Assembly: GCA_001643675.2 (NCBI GenBank)
Contig: LSRY02000040.1
Coordinates: 276,001-340,000 of the forward strand
DNA: 64,000 bases
Source: Monocercomonoides exilis
Taxonomy: Eukaryota > Preaxostyla > Oxymonadida > Polymastigidae
Direction of reading: 5' to 3'
In this document: positions 21,126 to 33,768 of the stretch, piece by piece
Layout: the number at the start of each line of letters is the position of its first letter
Numbering within the stretch: the first letter of the stretch is position 1
Position numbers and translations under genes: made by a program
The notes under the pieces: model-generated
Seen by the model: only the letters and a program-made list of their open reading frames with translations
The model's database searches: none
Told to the model about the DNA's origin: nothing

Positions 21126-23852
21126 TTTGGAAATGCGTTGTCAGGAAAACTGAGAATGGAGTAATTTGAAATCAGAGAAGGTCTGACATTTGAAGGGTTA
21201 TCGATGTTTGAGTTTGTATCAGCAGTGAGTGTTGAGTATTTCAAAGGATGCAACTTGGCAAACGTTAGAAAGATTAATGGAGACGGGGGGCTGATAAAAG
21301 GAGCAGTTGGAACACAGAATGGGGAAGGAGAGGGAAAGGTTGGGATTGTTGTGATTGAAACGTGCACTGTGATAAACTGCAACTGCCAAGGGGCACCACA
21401 AGAGATTGGAAAAGGAGGAGGGATATGCGTGAGCTCAGATGGAGATGGAAGTGTTGTTGTAAATGGGACGAGCACAATCGATGGATGCGAGGCGAGGAAC
21501 AATGGAGGAGGAGCCAAAGGAAGAGGCGGAGGAATGTTGCTGACAATGGCAAGTCCGAAATGCAAGATGGAAATAACAGAAATTGTTGAGTTTTCATCGA
21601 CATCTTCAACGCTTTATGACTCACAATATGGGAAGGGTATGTTTGTTTGTTGTGATTTAACGATATTGCTTGGAATAAAAGTGAGTGCAAACTCTTTTAA
21701 ATATTTTGATAAAAGTGATATTCCATCGGATAAATTGAAGTTTTGTGGGAACGAAGAGGGGAAAGATGAGAAAGTGATACAGCTGTTAGTGTATTTGTGG
21801 AAGAACTGGAGTGGGAATGGGTTTGTTTCGAAAGAGAAAGGAGCAGATTCCAATGGATGAGAGTTATCTGAAGCACTATGTTCATCGATTGATCATTTGA
21901 TATAGATGAGGTGTTCACCACTTGAGACGGAAGAATCGAAGATCTTAATCAGGAAATCCTGTTGCATCAATCACACCATTTCCCTTTTGGCATAACCTTC
22001 AGCTGCTTTTCCAAGACCGAACATGGGGATTGAGGGAGAAGAAAGATGAACAATTGTGACGATTGGTGAAGAGAATGCATAAGCAGCTGAAAGATGGTGG
22101 TTTGCATCGTATGTGATGCTGACGATTGAGAATGTGTCGTTTGTTCTTGTAAATGAGCTAGGAAGGAATAAGTCGCTTGTGAAATCGTTTGCGTAGAGTG
22201 GACGCATGTCAGTTGGGAACCGCTCGTCTGTCTGTGGAAATCCATCTGTTGAAACGAAATCTTGCTTGATGGAAGTTGAAGGCAAAACAGTGCGGGCAGC
22301 GGTATGTTCTCTGTATTTTTTCATCTTGCTGGGAGGGTTCCTGAGATTTGTGGCAGGGGTTGAGGTTGTCAAAGTGGTGAATGTGTCGATTTTGAACACA
22401 AAGGCAGCCAGTTGCAGCTTGATCTCGTTGAGTTAGTCGTTGCATTGTGGCAGAGCAGCTTATGAATCGGATGAAATGAATGAAAACACAAAGACGATGC
22501 TTATAGGAAATTTTTCATCGTTTGCAAACAACACATGTGAAGACAACAGATCAGCTGCAGCGAGTGTGGATTCATTTGCAGTTGGGATTGTGTAAGTGAT
22601 GGAAGTGCGTGTGCTGACGAAGTGCATAGGCAAGAGAAACAAAGAAGGATGAGGAGTGAAGGAGCATTTTAAGAGTGTGGAGTTGGAAGTGAAAGTGAGA
22701 GGATGCTCGTTGGTGATGTGCATGTGCTCAACAGTGGATGGGAGAGGAGGAGGTTTGATGATTGATGCAGTTGATCCGAAAGCTGAATCGGTTGAAAAGG
22801 AAATGCCAGCTCTTGAGGTGAGACTGGAAAACATTCGATTTGTGATGAATGAAGCGTTTGTGGGGAAGGATGTGTTCATCAAGTGATATTCGATTGCAGG
22901 GCAGGTGAATGAAAGACTGTTTGGATTGGACTTCAGCCAGGATGCTTTGAAGTCGAACAGCTCAATTTGTGGGAGGGATGATGTTGACAAGGTTGATGTT
23001 GATCTGATTCCATTGATCACATTCTATTACTCCCCTCAGGTGTTTGTGAGTGTGAATGGAAACGACAGCAGACAGTGTGGAGCACAGGAGAAGCCATGCC
23101 AAAGCATTTGCTGTGGAGTTCGACACATTGAGAGAAGCGTTGCGAATATGATTCTGATTGATGGAGAATGTCTGATTGGTGGAGTGTGTGAGATTGGAGA
23201 TTTGAATGTGAAATCATTGAAGAAAGTGCAGGCAACCATTCATTTGAACGCAATGATTAAAGAAGATGAAATGAATGGAGGAAGTGTGATTGTGTTTGTT
23301 GATGAGTGTGTTGTGGAGAGATGTGGATTTGTGTTTGGGGAGATGTTTTGGTGGGGTGGGGAAAGCATTGTGAAAGAGAAGGATGGGAGATTGGAGATTT
23401 CGGAGTGTTTGTTCAGCTCAGCAACGATGGATCTGGTGATGAAGAGCAGGATTGTGAGTGTTGAGAGTGGAGAGCTGAAGATAACAGAAACAACATTCAG
23501 AGATATTCATTCAAAAGTGTCAGTTCTTTCATTTTGTGAATAATCGAATGTGATTCTTCTTGAAACAAGCATTTCAAATATCAAATGAAGGGGAGATGTT
23601 GTGAATGTTGGAATATAAGAGAAGGTGGTGATGAAGATCATTATGAATGAGAATGCTTATCTGCAATCAGATAGATGTGTTGTTGTGATGGAAGATGATG
23701 AGCAACAGGAAAGATTGCATATGTTATTTGATGAAAACAGACTTTCTTTTCGAAATATTATTGTTGTGATGAATTATAATATAACAGTCTTTATAGATGA
23801 AGAAAATTTTGAAATAAAAAAGAAGAAAGAAATTTCAAATGGATTTTCATGA
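21126..23852 (+). pseudogene. surface-protein family pseudogene, 3' part (continues 16670-17485)
   Basis: A single frame of 909 codons continues that of the 5' part. It encodes Gly/Val/Ser-rich repeats with small Cys motifs typical of parallel beta-helix ectodomains: KGCNLANVRKINGDGG, VVIETCTVINCNC, GGGICVS, FASYVMLTIENVSFVLVNE, and a second Cys box SRQCGAQEKPCQSICCG (about 23068-23118). A block at 22320-22345 is hydrophobic. Thirteen in-frame stops were counted (21162, 21858, 21903, 21993, 22047, 22080, 22194, 22434, 22593, 22650, 22884, 23541, 23586), plus 23616, of all three types, yet there is no frameshift. The frame ends with TGA at 23850 without a membrane or kinase part, so this copy is also 3'-truncated or diverged. 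Confidence 0.65.
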
Positions 23853-24232
23853 TGTACTTTGATAATTTCTATTTTTTTACATCTTCTTTATAATCGCATT
23901 GCAAGACAGTATATGATGTTATTGAAAAAGTTCAACAATCGATTGATTATTCAGCGTGATGTGATTAATGTTGTTTGATAAGAAAACAATGGAAAAAGAT
24001 AATTACAACATTATCGGTTTTGTTGTTGTGCCAATGCTTTTTGACTTCAGCAAGCTTCGAAGCATTCGCCTTTGAGTCAACTGTCTCAATTGTCTCAATT
24101 TATTTTTTATTTTTGTTTTACTGTTTTCAATCGTTGCGCAATAAAGAATTCTGTGTTTTCTTTGAACATGTGAATTCCATGAGTCTCAATGTTCGAAAGA
24201 TATAATTGCTTTGTTGAGTATTTTCTTTTTCG
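23853..24232. other. spacer
   Basis: Noncoding stretch between the surface-protein relic and the convergent acidic-protein gene. No RNA gene or repeat was recognised. Confidence 0.35.
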
Positions 24233-24697
24233 TTATCTTCTGAGTGAATTATCTTCATCATCATCTTCTTCTTCTTCTTCTTTGTTTTCATCTTCCTCCT
24301 CCTCCTCCTTCTCTTCATCTCTCAACTTTTCATCCTCTTCATCAACTTCTTCCTTTGTTTCATCATCTTCATTATCATCGTCGTCTCCGAAGTTTTCAAG
24401 GAAGTTTGTATTTGTTGGATCAAAACTTGAATCATCATTTATTGTTTCACTTTTTATTTCAATTTCATCAATTCTTTCGAGCATTTGTTTTTTGAATATC
24501 ATTTCGATATCAGTTGCATCAAACAATTTGATTGGTATTTCCTCTTTTTGTGTTATTTCCCTTGTCTTTTCATATAATTCTTTTCCTTTGTCTTTTTCTT
24601 CCTTTCGGAGTTCGGATATTCTGCCTTCACACTTCTCATATGTGTTTATGAACGCCTGTATCTCTTTTGTGTTGATTTTGAAGAAATTGCTTAACAT
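24233..24697 (-). CDS. acidic hypothetical protein with Asp/Glu-rich C-terminus
   Basis: An intact 154-codon frame starts at an ATG at 24697 and ends TAA. Residues 1-100 are charged and helical (KEIQAFINTYEKCEGRISEL), with possible coiled coil. Residues 105-150 are almost entirely Asp/Glu, encoded by a pyrimidine-rich tract on the plus strand. I recognise no family; acidic tails of this kind occur in chromatin- and RNA-binding proteins, but nothing here proves that role. Codon composition is less AT-rich than the flanks, which supports it as a real gene or exon. Confidence 0.5.
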   Translation of the reverse strand: MLSNFFKINTKEIQAFINTYEKCEGRISELRKEEKDKGKELYEKTREITQKEEIPIKLFDATDIEMIFKKQMLERIDEIEIKSETINDDSSFDPTNTNFLENFGDDDDNEDDETKEEVDEEDEKLRDEEKEEEEEDENKEEEEEDDDEDNSLRR

Positions 24698-26480
24698 TTT
24701 CTGAAGATCATTAGAAATATTTTTCTACAGACATGTGCTTGTATGTGTTCTTTTTTTAATTGATATGTTCTTCCTCTTCTTGGAATGTGAGCTTTCATAT
24801 TAAACTGCATTCATTCAATTGTTTGTGAGCAAGTTTTTTTGTTTATTTTATTAACAAAGCTTTTTGAATGACTAACGCTCTGGAGTTTGTCATCTTTTTT
24901 TCTAAAATGTTGAAAGCAGACTACATGTTTAAATTAATAGTTGCTGATTTATCGATGATTCTTTCTATTCAATTCAATAGTGACTGTTCATTTCTATTTG
25001 GAAGAAAGTCTTGGGTTTATTTCTGTTTCTGTACTTCTTGTTTTCATTCCATTGCACCCCAAAACCATTGTTGTTCTTTAACTTTTCTAACGTTTTTTTT
25101 TTTGCTTTTTGAAGTTTTGTATAGTTCATTTCCATTGTTTTATTGATGCAAATTTTGTATGAACAATTCAGTTCAAAACAGGCACAAATTCTTCTCATTT
25201 ATTGATTGAATTTTATTATTGTTTTATTTGATAAATTTGTTTCTGTTATCTTTTCATTTATCTCGTCCCGATTCCAGTAATGGAACAAAAAGCACATTGG
25301 AAAAAAATGATGATAATTTTAATCCATTGAAAATTGTTTTATTCTTCCAAAAATATTCCTTTTTGCATCTCGAATATCGAAATGAGTTATTGCTTCAAAC
25401 ATTTCTCCATTTCTTTTGTAATTTGTTGACACCACATTTATGACATTAAATACTTTTGTTAATAATGCCATATTCCTCAAACAGTGAAAAGAGGTACTCA
25501 TAGCTCCCTGATGAATTAATTACAAAAAGTGTGAATGTTGGAAATTTGCACTTTACTGATTCCTCTTGAATGGATTTGATGAGTATTGAACATTTAATAG
25601 TTGGGGAAAAAACCCACATCAGGGAAAAAACTCATGCACATGGGCTAAATAAATTCTTCATTAATTATGTTTGTTAAAATTTGAGTTCACTTGAGAAGAA
25701 ACATTGTGCATTGAAGTGATTTTTCTGTTTTTGAAACAAAACATTCTACAAAAGGGAAATTTGATCCAAATTCACTCCGCTTTTCACTAATTCCAAATTA
25801 TCAAGTTTTTTGTCATTCAACTGACTTTTCTTGACTTATTTCATTTATATTCAATGAAAAAAAATGAAAGTTTTTTGTCTGAATATACTTGTTTGAATGG
25901 GAAAAAATATGAAGTGTACAAAGAGCATAAAAAAGTGAGATCTGAAATGAAAAACACATTTAGATTTATGTGATTAAAGTGTTTCGATATTCCTATAAAA
26001 AAAATATATCTGAAACAGAATAAAAATGATTGGTTTTTTAAAAATCCCAAAGATCTTTAATCATAACAATTCAAAGAGATTGAAGGTCAACGATAATAAT
26101 TTGAAAATCATAAATACAAACCATTTATTGATAGAAAAATATCAACGATATGATTTTTCTGTTCAAATACAAAAACATTCATCAATGAGTTTGACACATC
26201 AAAATAATGGGTATGCAACACATCATTTATTTCCAATTGAATTCATAAAAAGAAACTTAAATTTTTTTGTAATTGTGAATGAGATAAATTGTAGATAGTA
26301 TATTTAACAAATGATTCATTAGTTGCATCCTGAACAGGGGAACATACAAGTTTGATTTGTCATTCGTTGTTCAATTCGATACTTAGAATATTATCTGTTC
26401 ATTTTGAAAAAATTATTTGCTTTCAGAGAAAACGAAAGAAATTAAAGATATAAAGAGAGAATTTTAAATTTTTGATCCTT
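24698..26480. other. gene-poor AT-rich stretch
   Basis: Several frames of 60-90 codons exist on both strands (for example plus 24868-25146 and 26026-26298). They are Phe/Leu/Asn-rich and lack recognisable domains or coding-type composition. I see no RNA gene or terminal repeat. Confidence 0.35.
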
Positions 26481-27460
26481 CCATCTATTTAGTTCTTCGG
26501 AAAGACGAGAATAACATCAAATGGCAGAGCTTGTTGTGATTTATAAACGTTTTTGGGAGATCTATCCAACGTGTTGATATATCCATATTTTTGTTCATTT
26601 TGTCTGTGAGAAAGCAGTCACTGAGTATTTGAAAGTGCTCTTTTATGAATTTTTCAGCTGGAAAACAAAGAAGCAAGGGAAATGGAGCTCAAAATCATTT
26701 TTTCAAAGAAAGGTTTATGGAGAAAGGTTTCCTCGAAAACGGAGATCATAATACAAATAGGGCTGTTTCTATGCAACTTGGTGCACAAACATGGTACTGT
26801 TGAATACTTGCAACAATTACATCTCAAATTGAAAGCGAAAGATGAAGGAGTTTGATTTTTTTGACGTGAGTTTTGACAACACTACACATTAGAAAATTTT
26901 TAACCATTGTTCAGGAAATGTTGTTTTGAAGAATTAGAATTTCAAATTGATGTTTATTAAAAAGATATGCACTCCAATCCAGACAGCAAGTGTGAATGAA
27001 AGAATTTTAAGAGAAAAAATCAGCAAAATGCAATTTTTTGACTATGTTTTCCCATCAATAATCATCAAAAACATGAAGCAAATGTCAAATTTTGCTGAAA
27101 GTTGAGATGTGAGGAGAAAGAATATACACTGAAGAGATGGAGTGAAAAAATAAAGAAACTGTTTGCATGTGCATTTATTGAACATATTCAGTGAGGAGGA
27201 AAGACTAGAATTAAAAACCACTTCACAAAAAGGAACTTCTGTGGTGAACTGAAAGAGGATAAATTGGGAGCGATTGCTTTTGATTCGAACATCATTAAAA
27301 ATTCTGTGATCTGCAAAACATAAAAATATGAAATGAATGCTTCATAAAGCGTATATGGTAAGAAACAACTTCAAGTGAGTGCATACGAGCATTTAGATAA
27401 AGTTTTATCATTGGATAAAAGATTGCTTGCATTTGAACAAGAAAATAATGTTTAATGTTT
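26481..27460 (+). pseudogene. unrecognised decayed coding region (possible element relic)
   Basis: Short plus-strand blocks, such as LHLKLKAKDEGV near 26830 and NHFTKRNFCGELKEDKLGAI near 27215-27270, look more protein-like than the flanks, but they are separated by stops and frame changes. I cannot place them in a family. A broken transposase is likely from the surroundings, though unproven. Confidence 0.2.
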
Positions 27461-28111
27461 CGTAATTTTTTTTTTATTTTAAAAAAAATTTTTTATACTG
27501 TGAATCTTTATGGAGATAATATTTAAAATATAAATTATTATTTATTTTTAATCGAATACCTTTTAAATATTTCGATAAAACTGTTAAAAATAAAAAATGA
27601 CTATCAACATTTTTATTGATTTATATTCGATGTGAAATCAAAAAATTATATCAAACAGTCATTTCTAATGAATTGAAGATCGTCAAAAAGTGAAATTTTA
27701 TGATTAAAATCAAAAGAAGCAATTATAATTATTAAATTGTATTTCTGGAGCAGAAAAAAGAACTATTCATCAAGAATTCAATTTTTTCAAAAATGAAAAT
27801 AAGATTTCACACAATTTATCTTCTTTGCTTCATTTTTTGACAGAAAGAATTGCACTGTTTCATATGATAATTGAAGGAAAATTGTGATCGTTTATTTAAT
27901 CTTGTTTTGTAAGTTTCAAGGAAATAATTATCAATTCAACAAATGACAACAAAACACAAAAAATATACTTAACGGAATAAGAATTATTCCGTTTTATTGG
28001 TGTTTTGATTATGCTTATGGTAATTTTGAAAATTTGAGACAATGTGTTCAAGTTTCGTATTTTGTGTGGGTTTTTTCCCTGACTATAAAAAAATTTTTAA
28101 TTTGATTATTC
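27461..28111. other. AT-rich spacer
   Basis: I see no gene, RNA or clear repeat; an ATAAGAATTATTCCG inverted motif occurs near 27975. Confidence 0.35.
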
Positions 28112-28295
28112 AATAATGGTTTTGAACAAAAATTAAAAAATTGATTATGGGATTTATGATAAATTATTAAAATCGAGTGAAATTTCATGATCGAATTTCG
28201 CAATTTCCCTCCTTGAATCGCTTATATAAATTGTGTGGATTAACGATATTATATTCAAATATTGAAAAAATTCAAACTGAAAGTGGTGAAATTTC
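28112..28295 (-). repeat. dispersed 180-bp repeat (inverted partner of 16366-16545)
   Basis: The sequence is nearly identical to the reverse complement of 16366-16545. Both copies sit in noncoding DNA, and no terminal repeat or duplication was identified. Confidence 0.7.
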
Positions 28296-28611
28296 CACCT
28301 GCACAGTTTATTTATGATCATTAAACTCAACTTTTTTTTGAACAACATGCGATTTAATAACAATATCATATTTTTTTCTTATAAAAGAAGAGAACATAAC
28401 GCACATCAAAAGTTAAAAGTGATTTTGCTTTTTTTGAAAGTTATATTTGTTTGCAAATAATTGAATGTGAGACTTTCACAAACAATTTGAAGACCTGAAA
28501 ATTTTTTCACATTTAACTTTTAATCATGTTCATTTTTTGTTTTGAACTGACATGAAAGTGTAATTTTTCGAATGAAAAACAAACAAACACATTGCAAATC
28601 ATGTTTTTTTC

Positions 28612-28745
<134 letters not shown>

Positions 28746-28897
28746 ATTATTTTTTGAACAAAGTGTAATTGTGAATGCATAAAAGAAAAAAGAAGTTTAA
28801 ACAAGAAATGAGGTTTTTAAGAAAAAAAAAAGGAATTAGAAAAATTTGAAAGACAGAAACAAGAAATTGATGAACGTTAATTTTGAACTGTTTGAGT

Positions 28898-29350
28898 TCA
28901 AAAAAAACTCCATTGTGATTTTGTTGTGTTTGCGTTAAGCAGTTCGGAATTCTTTTGGATTCTTTTCCAATTTTGTTGATCGCTGAATGACACATCACAA
29001 CACTTGTCCAGTATTTGCTGCTTTTCCGCTTGAGTGGATGAAATCGATGGAGTTTTATTTAAAGAATGAAGGAGGGAGATTTTATTCGTAACATAAGGTT
29101 GTTTTTTGCTTGAAGAGTTACCAATCGCTGAAGATTCAAATAATTTTTGTTTTTCCTGTGTTGAAAGAGAAGAATTGGAGATAGGAGCAATTTCTTGAGT
29201 TGGCAACATTGCTGAAAGTGTAATTGGAAAATGTTGTGAAGAAGAAAAAAGTGATGAATTATAAGAAATTGTTTAATCCCACATATTTGATTTTGTGGAA
29301 AATTGGAAGGATGAAGATGAAGTCGGAATTGTGCGATTTGATATGATGAT
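28898..29350 (-). CDS. Ser/Thr/Gln-rich hypothetical coding region
   Basis: A minus-strand frame from about 29350 to 28898 is Ser/Thr/Gln/Asn-rich (MLPTQEIAPISNSSLSTQEK, NKTPSISSTQAEKQQILDKC). It is uninterrupted from 29209 and extends upstream in the same frame across one TAA (SNMWD-stop-TISYNSS). The composition is unlike the surrounding Phe/Lys noise, so it may be a real exon of a low-complexity regulatory or transposon-accessory protein. No domain is recognised, and start and splice sites are unclear. Confidence 0.35.
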
Positions 29351-29459
29351 TGATGTTTTATGCTGTGGAAAATTTTTGATGATCGATTGTTCTGTTGCTG
29401 AATAGAGTGACACAAGTCCGTGAAATGTGGGACAAATTTTTTTTTCATAATGTTTTAAT

Positions 29460-30540
29460 GATCGTAAAATGTGTAATTAAACATATTGGGGGAAAAAAAG
29501 GAGAAAACTTCTCACTTGTGAAAATATAATCCTGTTAGTCTTTTGAAAGCGAGATGAAATCGGTTTGTTGTTGCTCTTATAGCAATATTCAAATGATATG
29601 ATTTTCTGTTTTTTGAATTTCCTTAATCTTATGTTGCATAAATTTTTGACATTAAATGGAAGCTTTTATGTCAAACACAATAGATGAACGGGTTTTTTCG
29701 AAATTTAAACGAGCGATAAAAAATGTTGAAACATGAAACTGGTTGAAATTTATTTAGAAATAATGTTATTTATTTGATTACTAATTTTTCTAATTTATAA
29801 ACAGACAAATAATTTGCATGAGTTATTAATATAAATAACAAGTTATATATAAAAGTTTGGATGTTTCATATAATAAAACTGCGAAAAAAAAACATTAATT
29901 GTTTCAAATTTTTATTTTTTTTTGCATTTGATAAACCATTTGTTTCACAAAAAAGTTTAGTCAGAATATTCGGGATAATTTATTTTTCTTTTTTATTGTC
30001 GAACATCTTGACAATTATTTAAATTGAAAGATAATTAAATAGACAAACTTTGAACAACAACAACAAAAAAAAAAAAAGAAAGAAAGAAAAATATGCATTG
30101 TGCAAAAGTGTATGTATTCAAAGTTTCCAAACAAACTTGTTTGTCATTAAGTTCTTCTCTTGTATAATTCAAATTTTTTTGAATATTTCATAAATGGAAT
30201 GTCAAAAGAAAAATAGCAATCAGACAAAAAAAGAACAAGAAATGTTTGAAACCTTTTCTGTAGATATATCTGTTTGTTTTTTGAAAGAATTATTATATTT
30301 TTTTATCATTTATTGTCAATTTTGATTACCTATCAAGCATTGGTTTAATTTTTAAAAAAAGAGTCAAATTTTTTCATTGTAGTATTGTATTGATTAATCA
30401 CTTTATTTTCACTTCTCCTTTCTTATTCATTTTATGATATATGCAGACTTATACCGATCTCAATGACTTTGTGAAAATATCATCTTTATTTAGTGAGAAT
30501 GAATCAAAAGCTATTATTGCAACAAATAGATAATCCCCAA
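29460..30540. other. AT-rich spacer
   Basis: No credible coding frame or RNA gene. It may include the left end of the element carrying transposase copy X2, but I could not find a TIR matching the TTTTGTCCCA end. Confidence 0.35.
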
Positions 30541-30553
30541 ATGCCAAATAAAT

Positions 30554-31995
30554 ATGAGAAACGAAAAAATGGATGAAGATGAATTGACTTTTAAAAAAAA
30601 TGATCAAGAAATGAATGATGAAAAGGAAATGAAATACATATACATTGATGTGATAACAATCAGACTTGAAGAATGTGTGTGCAATAGAGAGGGAATAATA
30701 AAGATAGCAATTGATCTTGTCGAAAAAAGAGTAATAACAAAAAAGAATCATTCAAATCAGGAATTATTCAAAAAAGCTGTTTTTTCAGAGCATTTGCAAT
30801 CAAGTCAAAAGGAAGAGATATATGTTCTGCTGAAAGACCGCCTTTGTTGAATAAACCAAACAAATCAATTGCGAAAGAATCAATAAATGAGGAAGAAATG
30901 CAACGTGTATATCCTTGCGCAAAGCAAGTTAAAGAGATGGAATATTGTTATATTTTTTATTGTTTTGTTATTTTTTCTTTCACTGTATTTTCAAGCTCAA
31001 CTGACAATATCTGAAAGTTCAGGGAAACATGTTGATGATGTTTATATTTCGAGAACATAGCCCTATCGATTCTTTAATTATCAATCAGATTAGTTTTTCA
31101 TACACCCAATTCAACTACCAGCTGCTAGAGCAGCACACTCAACAAAAGAGTGTCTTGCTTCATGGTTCGAAATAGTTAAATCATTACATGATGAGTTCAG
31201 ATAATTGCTCGAACATATTTTTTATCTTGATGAAGTTTATTAATCTGTGTCAGATGTCAGACCTGAAAAAGTGGTGAATACTGTGGATTCCCATGCTCTA
31301 TTTGAACCAGAATCAATATTACAACCTTCAATTTCTTCACTGTTAATCATGTCTGCAGATGATGTGATACATCCTGTTGTTACAAAAATCAAAGCCAAAA
31401 TACTCCTCATCGATTTTCAAAAAGCAAACTATCCCCTGTTGAGATTTGTTACTGATGAAACATGCGCAATGACGAAAGAAAGTTTTCAGATGGTATTTGA
31501 CAGAGTCATTATACACTTTATTATTCACAGAAGGATTATCATTAATGAAAAGAACACGCACAGTTTTCTGTTAATGGATTCTCATGAAGCACATCTGTCC
31601 CCTCATATAATTCAGAATAAAAAAGTTCATAATATGGATTTGTGGTTTCCGCCATTTCACACTTTGTATCTTGTTCAGCCATTGGATCTGAATGACAATG
31701 CTGTATTTAAGAATTTGTTGAGATCAATTAATTATGAAACACCAGATCCTTCTGCTAGTGAAAAAAGAAAATAATTTATCAACAAGTTTATCAATTCATT
31801 ACACCTGGCATTTAATCCTTTAACAATTGAAGTAACATTCAAAGATTCAGAAATATGGTCATTTAATCCAGAGATTGTGTTATCGAAAGTGCCTCAGAGA
31901 AAGCTAGTATGGGAAAATGTTTTGGAAAATATAACAGATCCGACAAAACCTCATTTCAATGGGAAAATGTTTATTTCCTATCCACCAAGTTAAAG
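30554..31995 (+). pseudogene. DDE (Tigger/jerky-like) transposase, copy X2
   Basis: This is the better of two copies. An N-terminal charged block lies at 30554-30850. A likely intron around 30946-31000 follows EEEMQRVYPCAKQVKEMEY. Next come AAHSTKECLASWFEIVKSLHDEFR, FYLDEVY (first Asp, with a stop on either side) and an unbroken 175-codon frame at 31247-31774 with DETCAMTKESFQMVFDR, LLMDSHEAHLS (second Asp) and LVQPLDLNDNAVFKNLL (third Asp). After one TAA the frame continues to KPHFNGKMFISYPP near 31993. The Asp-Asp-Asp arrangement and the Q-P-L-D-x-x-x-N-x-x-F-K motif are those of the CENP-B/Tigger (DDE_1) group. Stops make it inactive. Confidence 0.7.
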
Positions 31996-32389
31996 CGTTG
32001 ATAAAAATGTTAACCCTTATTTTTCTGAAAAAATTTCTTAAACTGTTTGCATTCTAACTTTAAATTTTGCTTTATATTAAAAATAACACACAATATAAAC
32101 CAAAAAGCTTCATTTTTTCAAATATAATTTGTTTTATGAACAAAAAGATCATAAAAGCTAAAAATAAAACATTGTCTCGGATTTGTGAATACAAAAACTC
32201 TCTCAAATGAACATTTTCTGAGATTTGTTTTTAGTATTCTTATTTTTTTATTTTCACTCAAAATAATATGGTGGAAAACATGAACATTCAAGTTTTTTTT
32301 GTGCAAAACACAAAAAAAAGCTTCACTGATCACATTTTTCGCTTTCTCAGACTTCAAAATTAATTTGATTTTCATATGCGTAAACAGGC

Positions 32390-32535
32390 ATCGTTGAAAT
32401 CAAAATATAAAGTTTTCTAACATTTCACGAATGTCAAAAAATGGACTAATTTATTTGTGTTTTTTGACCTCAAAAAGTCAATGAAAAGCGCATAATTTTT
32501 CAATAAAAATGTGAGAAGTCAAATATTTTGTCCCA
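32390..32535 (+). repeat. dispersed element 3' end, copy 3
   Basis: This matches 10928-11080 and, more weakly, 7200-7355, ending AAATATTTTGTCCCA. It lies 400 bp downstream of transposase copy X2, consistent with the right end of that element. Confidence 0.55.
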
Positions 32536-32539
32536 ATAA

Positions 32540-33768
32540 ATCAATTTTATCCATCAAAAACAACTTTATCCAAATATAAGCAGTTTTAAATAGATTGGAA
32601 AGAACATTTGAACATCAAAAACCGTTGTTTAAGAGAAATACGTCTGTCACTAAGAATTATTTTAGCCAAAAATCTTTATCAAAATTCATTAAGGAAAGAA
32701 TGAAATATTTATAATAATTCTTTTCATCCTCTATTATTTAATTCAAACATAATATTTTTTTAACAGTCAAAAACAGATGTTAATTGTATAAAGAGAAAAA
32801 GCTAGTTCATATTTTTTGGAAAATGTAAATATAAATGTGGGATTGATTTAATTATTTTGAATTATTTATTTGCTTTTTGAAAATTTTTTTATGATTCAAA
32901 TATTCTCTTGTTTAATAAGAAATAATAGTAATTAATGACCTTTTATCAACTTTTTATCCAAAAATTATCATTTTTTAATTATATGTTAAAATATTCGGGT
33001 TAACGGTTCGTTTTCAAAAAAATGGTTTTATCACAAGAAACAAAAAGTTTCAAAATGAATCGTCCAATTCAAAAATTTTGAAATAATTTTTGCATTTCAA
33101 ACATTTCAAAAGTTATGTTAAAAACAAGAAATGCAGAAGGGAAACAGCCATATTCATGCAACAGTAATTAATGAAAATTTGATATTTGCGTTTTTTTTGA
33201 GAATTTGGCAAATAAAAGTTTATTAAAAAATTAACCTTTTGCAACACAAATTTTCTTGACGAATTTTTCGCAAAAATATTTAATATCTGAATTAACAACT
33301 CTTATGTTTCTTTATTTATTATTTATATCAAAATAATGACAAGATGATTACTGATTTCACTAAAGTGATTTTCAACTATTGTGTTTTTTAAAACGTTATT
33401 CGCAACGCATTTATGAAAAATATCCAGATATTCAAGTATTATTTTGATATTAAACATATTTTTAATTTTTCTGTGAGTTTTATTATTAATAATATATAAA
33501 TTCAAACACTCTTAAAAATGAAGAAACAATACAAGAAAAGCTGTTTTTTCATGCAATAATTGAGTTTTCATTTGTCAATGCAATGGCAAGACATGAAGAT
33601 ATGGGAACGTCCGGGAAAAACAAATTTCAATTTGTGTATGAAAAATTGAAAATTTTTGTTCTATCATTTTTTTCGAAAAGTTTGAGAAAAGCTGTCAGAA
33701 TTTCAACTTTTATTTCTTGAAAAAAGATCATTTTCAAGTATTAATAAGTTTGATCAAACATTCATCAA
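32540..33768. other. AT-rich spacer
   Basis: Only short Lys/Asn/Ile-rich frames are present. No RNA gene is visible, and no TIR for the neighbouring Merlin-like relic was found. Confidence 0.35.

Noticed and set aside
22884-22886. TGA read as Cys, as in Euplotes
   Set aside because: TGA replaces Arg, Gly and Cys in different relics and acts as the terminal stop of the Harbinger and captured genes, so a single reassignment does not fit.
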